NCBI GenBank assembly: GCA_002633005.1
Contig: NMRA01000518.1
Span: forward strand, 244,842 to 308,841
Direction: 5' to 3'
Length of the DNA: 64,000 nt
Source: Phoronis australis
Taxonomy: Eukaryota; Phoronida; Phoronidae
Shown here: positions 58,483 through 64,000 of the stretch, piece after piece
Layout: each line of letters starts with the position of its first letter
Numbering within the stretch: the first letter of the stretch is position 1
The notes under the pieces: generated by a model
Told to the model about the DNA's origin: nothing
The model's database searches: none
The model's input: the letters and a program-made list of their open reading frames with translations, nothing else
Made by a program: the position numbers and the translations under genes

Positions 58483-61326
58483 ATGGAAAACGTTACACCA
58501 TCGAACAGTCAAGCCATCGCATCTGCCAAACGACGCCTGTGGACAACCGCAGAAGAAACTTCCCTTATAGAAAAGGTCATGGCCATGGAAAGCACGCTGT
58601 TCGGAGATCATCGGGGTTCAGGAGCTATAAAATCGGCAGCCAAAAAAAGGTCGGGTGGGAAGTGGTGGCCAAATTCATAAGTAGGTGAGTTTCAGTGCGC
58701 ACAGTGCGATATACACATTAGTGAACATATTATATAGTTTGAATGACACTGTTAATTTCAGTTTGTCCAGAATTTGATTTTCTGTATTCATTTAATTTCA
58801 GCCAGTTCACGACCAAAAGGTCGCCAGAGGAATGTAGGAAAAAATTTCAAAACCTAAANTGACACGGTTAATTTCAGTTTGTCCAGAATTTGATTTACTG
58901 TATTCATTTAATTTCAGCCAGTTCACGACCAAAAGTCGCCAGAGGAATGTAGGAAAAAATTTCAAAACCTAAAGCAAAGATGTAAGCAATTTTGAAATAA
59001 GATAATTGCTGTTTGTTAGTTGACTTCCTGTTACGTTTAATAATTTACGTGAAAATATGAATGCCTACCTAAAAGTCGGAGTGTATTTTTTGTATCTTAT
59101 CCAACTTTATTTGGTATGCATATTGTAATTGCATTTTATGAATTCCTAGTTATACTTCACAACATTGACTCCCACTCCCTTCCGTTAACACTAAATATAC
59201 TTCCAAGTACTCCATGTCTGGGGGCGGGGCAGTTCTGTAGTGCCGCTGGTTTCTAGGTTGTAAATCATGGGTGCAGACACTCCAGCGCAGATCATTAATG
59301 TAATTTGAGTTAACTATCCTTCGTTTAATTCATCCCACAGCTAAATCAAAAAGTGATGAACTTAAGAAGAGTGCCAATTACGACCGGCGGTGGGCCACCT
59401 GCAAAAGACTTGGATGCCAGAGACGAGGCCATTTTGGCTCACTTCAATGAAAGGGTTGAAGTCTCTGGCATCCAGGGAGGTTTTGAAACAGATGGTGAGT
59501 GGTTTTGTTTTGCGTCAAATGCAAATTATTGTTTATGCCTGACACTTGTAAAATAAATAACCACAGTAGCAGATCTACGTTTTCAGTAGGGGGAGGTGAG
59601 GATTCGCGTGAATCAGAGGCGCATAGGGCAGAGAAGGTAGGAAAATCTCCTTCCGTGTAAGAGTTTTTTGGTCTTTAGTAGCTGATTTCGTTTTTCTGGC
59701 GTTTTTATTTTTTTTTTATTTTTGATCTTGTCCCGACGGGGGGTTGAATCAGCTGAACCCCGTAGATCCGCCTCTGGATACATTACACCTATGTGTTGAC
59801 TTTTCCACTGAATGATTGACTTTAAATCGCACGTTCTATTCTACGTTTGAATTTTCCAGATCTTGGCATGACTGAACACAGCGGTGATGATGCAGAAGGT
59901 ATGACGGTTGTTGGTAGCCATTAAAAAATTAGTTACTTTCCAAAATGTTGACATTTTTGTAATTTGCGACAANAAAATAAATAACCACAGTGGCAGATCT
60001 ACGTTTTCAGTAGGGGGAGGTGAGGATTCGCGTGAATCCGAGGCGCATAGGTCAGAGAAGGTTGGAAAACCTCCTTTCGTGTAAGATTTTTTGGTCTTTA
60101 GAGGCTGATTTCATTTTTCTGGCGTTTTTTATTTTTTTTTATTTTCGATCTTGTCCCGACGGGGGGGTTGAATCAGCTGAACCCCGTAGATCCGCCTCTA
60201 GATACATTACACCTATGTGTTGACTTTTCCACTGAATGATTGACTTTAAATCGCATGTTTTATTCTACGTTTGAATTTTCCAGATCTTGGTATGACTGAA
60301 CACAGCGGGTATGATGCAAAAGGTATGACGGTTGTTGGTAGCCATTAATAAATTAGTTACTTTCCAAAATGTTGACATTTTTGTAATTTGCGACAATTCG
60401 CTATGCTGAAAGTACTTCAAAGGTTAACCATTACTTTTAAATCTTCCAGACAGTGACGAAGACGAGATAGAGCCAGTGATCAGCCAGAAAAGAAGTAATT
60501 AACCTTGATTACTTATTAACATGCTAGCACTCAAGTGGGTNATAGAGCCAGTGATCAGCCAGAAAAGAAGTAATTAACCTTGATAACTTATTAACATGCT
60601 AGCGCTCAAGTGGGTAGGACATTTGTGCTTACAAGTATAAGCAACTATGAACACTCCAACTAAAACAACGCTTTGATTTTCAACAGTAGTCTGACGCAAA
60701 CTGTTTATTGGATGACATGCATGAACAATTAGAATTACAATTGAAAGGTGGAACAATGAAAACAACAAAGGTGTGAACTACATAACAGACGTAAACTAAC
60801 ACAGACCTGCGAGATTTAGAAATGGTCTAAAATGAACTGAACAAGTGTTCCTAAAACTTCATATGATCCTTATTGGTAATGTGCGATTTTCATTTCAGTT
60901 TACAGCAAACCAAAGTCAAGCAAAACAAGGAAGGATGAAATAGACGACGCTATACTTGAAAATTTGAAAATGGACAACAAGCACCTGAAACTCAATATAG
61001 AAGTGCTTGAACTGAAGAAGCTCAATTTGGTCATGAACTTGCAAAAAGATTTCAATATAGNCTAAAAGGAAGTAACCAAAACTTCATATGATCCTTATTG
61101 GTAATGTGCGATTTTCATTTCAGTTTACAGCAAACCAAGCAAAACAAGGAAGGATGAAATAGACGAGGCTATACTTGGAAATTTGAAAATGGACAACAAG
61201 CGCCTGAAACTCAATATAGAAGTGCTTGAACTGAAGAAGCTCAATTTGGTCATGAACTTGCAAAAAGATTTCAATATAGACGTATCAACATTTTTCTCAC
61301 CCAGTGAGGTAGCAACTGAGCAATAG
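58483..61326 (+). CDS. Myb/SANT-like DNA-binding protein with C-terminal coiled coil, six exons
   Basis: Exons: 58483-58684, 58802-58858 (repeated at 58918-58981), 59341-59494, 59860-59898 (repeated 60284-60322), 60450-60494, and 60899-61060 (repeated complete at 61124-61326). All introns are GT-AG; junction phases match except across two indels. Exon 1 gives RLWTTAEETSLIEKV, then STLFGDHRGSG and, one base out of frame, WEVVAKFIS. Exon 2 gives SPEECRKKFQNLK, completing a Myb/SANT-like trihelix of the NAIF1/MSANTD or Harbinger Myb type. Exon 3 has TGGGPP and DEAILAHFNERV, exon 5 an acidic DSDEDEIEP. Exon 6 is a coiled coil (LKLNIEVLELKKLNLVMNL) ending VATEQ. Likely a nuclear DNA-binding protein, host gene or transposon-derived; no nuclease partner is in view. 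Confidence 0.75.
58746..58975. repeat. Near-identical duplication across N at 58859
   Basis: The ~113 bases before the N (intron end plus exon 2) recur straight after it with about four differences. One is AAAAGG against AAAAG, which shifts the reading frame of the second copy. The best explanation is two overlapping contigs or haplotypes placed side by side. Confidence 0.85.
59550..60395. repeat. Near-identical ~420-bp duplication across N at 59973
   Basis: Sequence 59550-59972 (part of intron 3, the MITE, exon 4) recurs at 59974-60395 with scattered substitutions and small indels. Exon 4 differs slightly: GCGGTGATGATGCAGAAG against GCGGGTATGATGCAAAAG. Interpreted as unmerged alleles. Confidence 0.85.
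59564..59776. mobile_element. MITE in intron 3 of the SANT-like gene
   Basis: The left end CAGTAGCAGATCTACG and the reversed right end CAGAGGCGGATCTACGGGG are inverted relatives. The interior contains GAATTC-free G/C-rich edges (AGGGGGAGG, CCCGACGGGG) and T-rich tracts. The second allelic copy is at 59988-60200. No coding capacity. Confidence 0.65.
60467..60615. repeat. 74-bp duplication across N at 60541
   Basis: ATAGAGCCAGTGATCAGCCA and the following bases to CTCAAGTGGGT occur on both sides of the N with about three differences. This duplicates the end of exon 5. Same artefact type as at 58859. Confidence 0.85.
60853..61278. repeat. ~200-bp duplication across N at 61061
   Basis: The intron end and most of exon 6 are present twice. 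The second copy lacks six bases (AAGTCA within the KPKSSK region), an in-frame change, and differs at a few positions (GACGAC/GACGAG, CACCTG/CGCCTG). Only the second copy reaches the stop codon. Confidence 0.85.
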
Positions 61327-61398
61327 ATTTTTTAAATAAGGTTGTGTAGAACCTTACATCTAGTATATACATTTCACCAAATATCTACTATAACCATT

Positions 61399-61404
61399 AA
61401 TAAA
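61399..61404 (+). terminator. Polyadenylation signal of the SANT-like gene
   Basis: AATAAA 73 bases after the stop codon at 61324-61326, a usual distance for a short 3' untranslated region. Confidence 0.5.
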
Positions 61405-61488
61405 CTTTTCAACATAACAAACTTGGTTGAAGACACAACTGTACTTTTGTTAGACAGATTAATGTATACTAGTTCGTAGTCTCTACAG

Positions 61489-61640
61489 GCTCCTATTTCA
61501 GGCGTGGAGTGAAGTAGCAGTGACATAAATGTTGGTGTAAAAATGATATTGAAGGGATCCGCCCTNAGCTCCTATTTCAGGCGTGGAGTGAAGTAGCAGT
61601 GACATAAATGTTGATGTAAAAATGATATTGAAGGGATCCG
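61489..61640. repeat. 75-bp duplication across N at 61566
   Basis: GCTCCTATTTCAGGCGTGGA through GAAGGGATCCGCC lies on both sides of the N with one or two differences (GTTGGTGT/GTTGATGT). Contig-overlap artefact. Confidence 0.85.
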
Positions 61641-61889
61641 CCATGCAAATGTATGAACAACCGTCGGGAGAGGGAACATGCCTTATGTCCAACGATATTC
61701 AAGATAATTTGAACATAGACAATCTACCATTTGACACGTGAATTGATAACCAACGTTACATTTGGCTACTGGTCTCAATCTTTCCCGACTAGGGTTGTTT
61801 TTCATGACAAGGTTACGTGACTTTATAGAGACTAGGAACGAGTATACACTAAGCTGTCTAACAAAAAGTACAGTCGTGCCTTCAATCAA
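61498..61889 (-). repeat. Dispersed coding-like repeat (copy 2)
   Basis: The reverse complement of about 61530-61830 matches 6219-6425. Its minus-strand frame includes SPDGCSYICMADPFNI, related to SRDGCPCTCRGDPFKI in copy 1. A CTAACAAAAAGTACAGTCGT segment at 61858 also matches CTAACAAAAAGTCTAGTCGT at 6831, but with different relative orientation, so the two loci have been rearranged. Identity unknown. Confidence 0.45.
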
Positions 61890-61941
61890 CTTTGTTGCGA
61901 GGAAGGGCTGCTACCGAACTATAAGTTATAAGTAAACACTT

Positions 61942-62199
61942 ACTGAAATAATTCCATATAATTAGATTTTTTACTTCATACCAACCTGCATTTAATTTGG
62001 TCACTTGACCATGTTTTTCAGTAAAATTTAGCAAAAACTGAAAGATGTCATAGCAGACGACAGAATCAATTACAAAATAAAATCCAAATAATATTTGTTC
62101 TTAAATTATAGTTCCGTTTCANTACTGAAATAATTCCGTATAATTAGATTTTTTACTTCATACCAACCTGCATTTAATTTGGTCACTTGACCATGTTTA
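61942..62199. repeat. 75-bp duplication across N at 62122
   Basis: TACTGAAATAATTCC(A/G)TATAAT through TTGACCATGTTT is found at about 61941 and again from 62123. Same contig-overlap pattern as the other N sites, here with about 105 extra bases between the first copy and the N. Confidence 0.8.
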
Positions 62200-62496
62200 T
62201 GGTTCTATATTTACCTAAAGCAGGTTTAATGTTGTATACTTTTCCTCTGTTGTGTTCTTAGTTGAGAATTCATTAACGAATATTGTGTTCAAATAAATTT
62301 CGACGTGTTGCCGATTCATCATGTACATTATGTGAAGGTATATGCTTCTAGAGCTAATCATTCCATATCATCACAAAACATGTACCTTCCATTATAGCAC
62401 TGCAAATCAAAACCGTTAATTCAATATCCCAAAAACATTAAATCTGAATGAGGGTGCCACAAAAATATCAATTGTCAACCGTGCTCTAATCTATAG
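62200..62496. other. No recognisable gene
   Basis: AT-rich sequence between the contig duplication and a possible mini-exon. Confidence 0.4.
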
Positions 62497-62574
62497 AAAG
62501 ACATCATTTTATGCTGGTCTTTCTAATGGCTTATCAGAGGCAGAATTGAGGGCGGCCATCGACTCATTTATAAG
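62497..62574 (+). CDS. Possible 78-bp internal exon
   Basis: An acceptor-like AATCTATAG precedes an open stretch reading KTSFYAGLSNGLSEAELRAA, then IDSFI, ending at a TATAAG|GTAATT donor. The composition is protein-like, with an amphipathic SEAELRAAIDSFI helix. I do not recognise a family, and no partner exon was found. Confidence 0.25.
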
Positions 62575-63530
62575 GTAATTTTAACCATAATGCCTACAAT
62601 TACTTTCATAAGGCATAGATTGGCAAATGTCAAGACAGAGATGACAGCAATATGCATGCAGATAAAAATAAGTTGGGCCATAAAAATATATTTGGGCTAG
62701 GCTATTCAACATCCACAGTGAGTAATTAAACAAATTTATTCCCAGGCAAAATTAGAACCCCTTTGCTAAACTCTGTTTACTTACATATGCAAATTGACAA
62801 AATTGTTTGACTAACAGCAGTGTTCACAAAGAACTACTTTCATTGACCTTGCATGTCAATTTCAAAAGGCACATTGTGTGAACAATGCCAAAGATTTAAA
62901 AGTGTCTAAATAAAGGTAAGTCACTATGCCGACTAGCGGCACCCTACCAGCTCGAAGTGCAATAGCGCCACAGAAAACATCCTATAACGCAAACATTGTA
63001 ATGTAAAATTATAACAAGAGCACCAGCAAGTGTTGATTGGCAAGCAATATATGCATCGCATGGTGCAGAGATACAAGGGATTATCATTATTTGAAACATT
63101 CCCATTATGGGGTGCAATGCTAGTAAAGTGAAAATAGATTCCAAGACTCAAAATCAAGGAAGGAATGCTTTCTGCAATAGGAACACACTCACCGCCCTTA
63201 ATCATACAATTATATGGGCACATAACAATTATTAGATAAATGCAAACAATTGAAACGAATAAACTTAGGTTTACTCACAAAAGGCCGGACGCCCAAACAG
63301 ACACTGTGGTAATACACACTCACATACATGTGTACGAGAGCATTAAAAGTATCATGGTACCATAAAACCTGGTACTTAAGGTCATAGTCTGATATTTAAA
63401 TGTAAAGACCTTGGCCCGAGTCATACACTAATGCTGTGCTGTTTTATGAAATTTAACAGTACATGACATTTTTCTACAGGCCGATTGAATAGAAAAGTGA
63501 TATAAGGCTTTATCAAAGCTTAAAATATAT
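62575..63530. other. No recognisable gene
   Basis: AT-rich. The two overlapping minus-strand frames at 62933-63223 are cysteine-rich without a motif. Confidence 0.4.
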
Positions 63531-63567
63531 CATAGGTCTGTAGCCAGCGACCAGGGGGAGCATCGCC
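63531..63567. mobile_element. Left-end fragment of the CCCGTAGCCAGC family
   Basis: AGGTCTGTAGCCAGCGACCA followed by GGGGG matches the left end of the elements at 28099 and 10508. No opposite end was found before the window ends. Confidence 0.4.
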
Positions 63568-64000
63568 TAAGAGATACAGTGAAATAACATGTCACGTGAC
63601 TACATAGGTGTCGACTAAAAATCTTGTCATTATGAATGAAGGCAGAGACCAGTGGAAGCCGGCCTGACAATTGCACTGTCAACAACAACATTACATGTAC
63701 TTCCAAAATTCCTCAAGAGGGAAACAGGCTGACAGAACAGGGGCGGTGAAAATTAATTATCCCTTGAAACGGTGAGCTTGTGGATCTCAAAGCAATGCCT
63801 CTACCTTCCTGTCAGTTTGTCACAAAATTCAAAGTTGTAACCAATAGTAACCTTTCTGACCGGACTGAAAAAAGCGGTCACATTGTTTGCTTAGATTTTT
63901 TATTTTGATATTTTTAGTCACAGAATAAGTTCACCGAAAACATTTGTATGCACTGGTTCACGTAAAAAACGAGCAACGCGGAGCGTTGAAATACGCCAAC
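63568..64000. other. No recognisable gene to window end
   Basis: No open frame or repeat of note apart from a GGGGCGGTGAAAATTAATTA word near 63740 that may be another transposon end. Confidence 0.4.

Noticed and set aside
58204-58611. 135-codon minus-strand frame
   Set aside because: It overlaps exon 1 of the well-supported plus-strand SANT-like gene and shows no motif.

Overview
This is a eukaryotic window with few genes and many repeats. Coding exons are small, spliced with GT-AG signals, and separated by AT-rich introns and intergenic DNA. The sequence is full of short inverted-repeat transposon remnants, microsatellites and degraded retroelements. Animal gene families are present: a Rab/Ras-like GTPase, Fos/ATF3/BATF-type leucine-zipper exons, a THAP zinc finger and a Myb/SANT-like DNA-binding protein. 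Together with Penelope-like and integrase-core transposons, and overlapping contigs that differ by polymorphism, they suggest a highly heterozygous marine invertebrate, perhaps a lancelet or another invertebrate deuterostome. The species assignment is inference; nothing in the window proves it.

Layout. 0-16 kb: a possible Ig-like exon at the left edge, a broken THAP exon (2.68-2.93 kb), a degraded reverse-transcriptase tail (5.6-6.0 kb), an (ACAT)n array and several inverted-repeat elements. These include a 1.35-kb element with a second one nested in it (10.5-11.9 kb) and a 1.58-kb element with TTAA-flanked termini (13.3-14.9 kb). 16-42 kb: three paralogous minus-strand terminal exons of AP-1-like bZIP proteins (16.4, 36.2 and 41.5 kb), a 3.5-kb element with long inverted termini that contains a possible secreted-protein exon (21-24.4 kb), a satellite block (27.2-28.0 kb), and a two-exon plus-strand small-GTPase gene (30.76-33.25 kb) whose last 75 bp are tandemly triplicated.

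42-49 kb: a 59-bp-arm hairpin, then a 4-kb inverted-repeat element with a broken integrase-core transposase gene (44.4-48.45 kb). A 5'-truncated, frameshifted Penelope-like retroelement is inserted in it. 49-58 kb: largely featureless AT-rich DNA. 58.5-61.3 kb: the best multi-exon gene of the window, a six-exon Myb/SANT-like protein with a C-terminal coiled coil. 61.3-64 kb: repeats and one possible mini-exon.

Most single-N positions on the right (58859, 59973, 60541, 61061, 61566, 62122) join two nearly identical copies of the same sequence. They look like unmerged overlapping contigs or haplotypes, so the apparent exon duplications and some frameshifts in the SANT-like gene are probably assembly artefacts. 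No tRNA, rRNA or CRISPR array was recognised. The genes show no shared pathway; the only functional grouping I can defend is the set of three bZIP paralogues.
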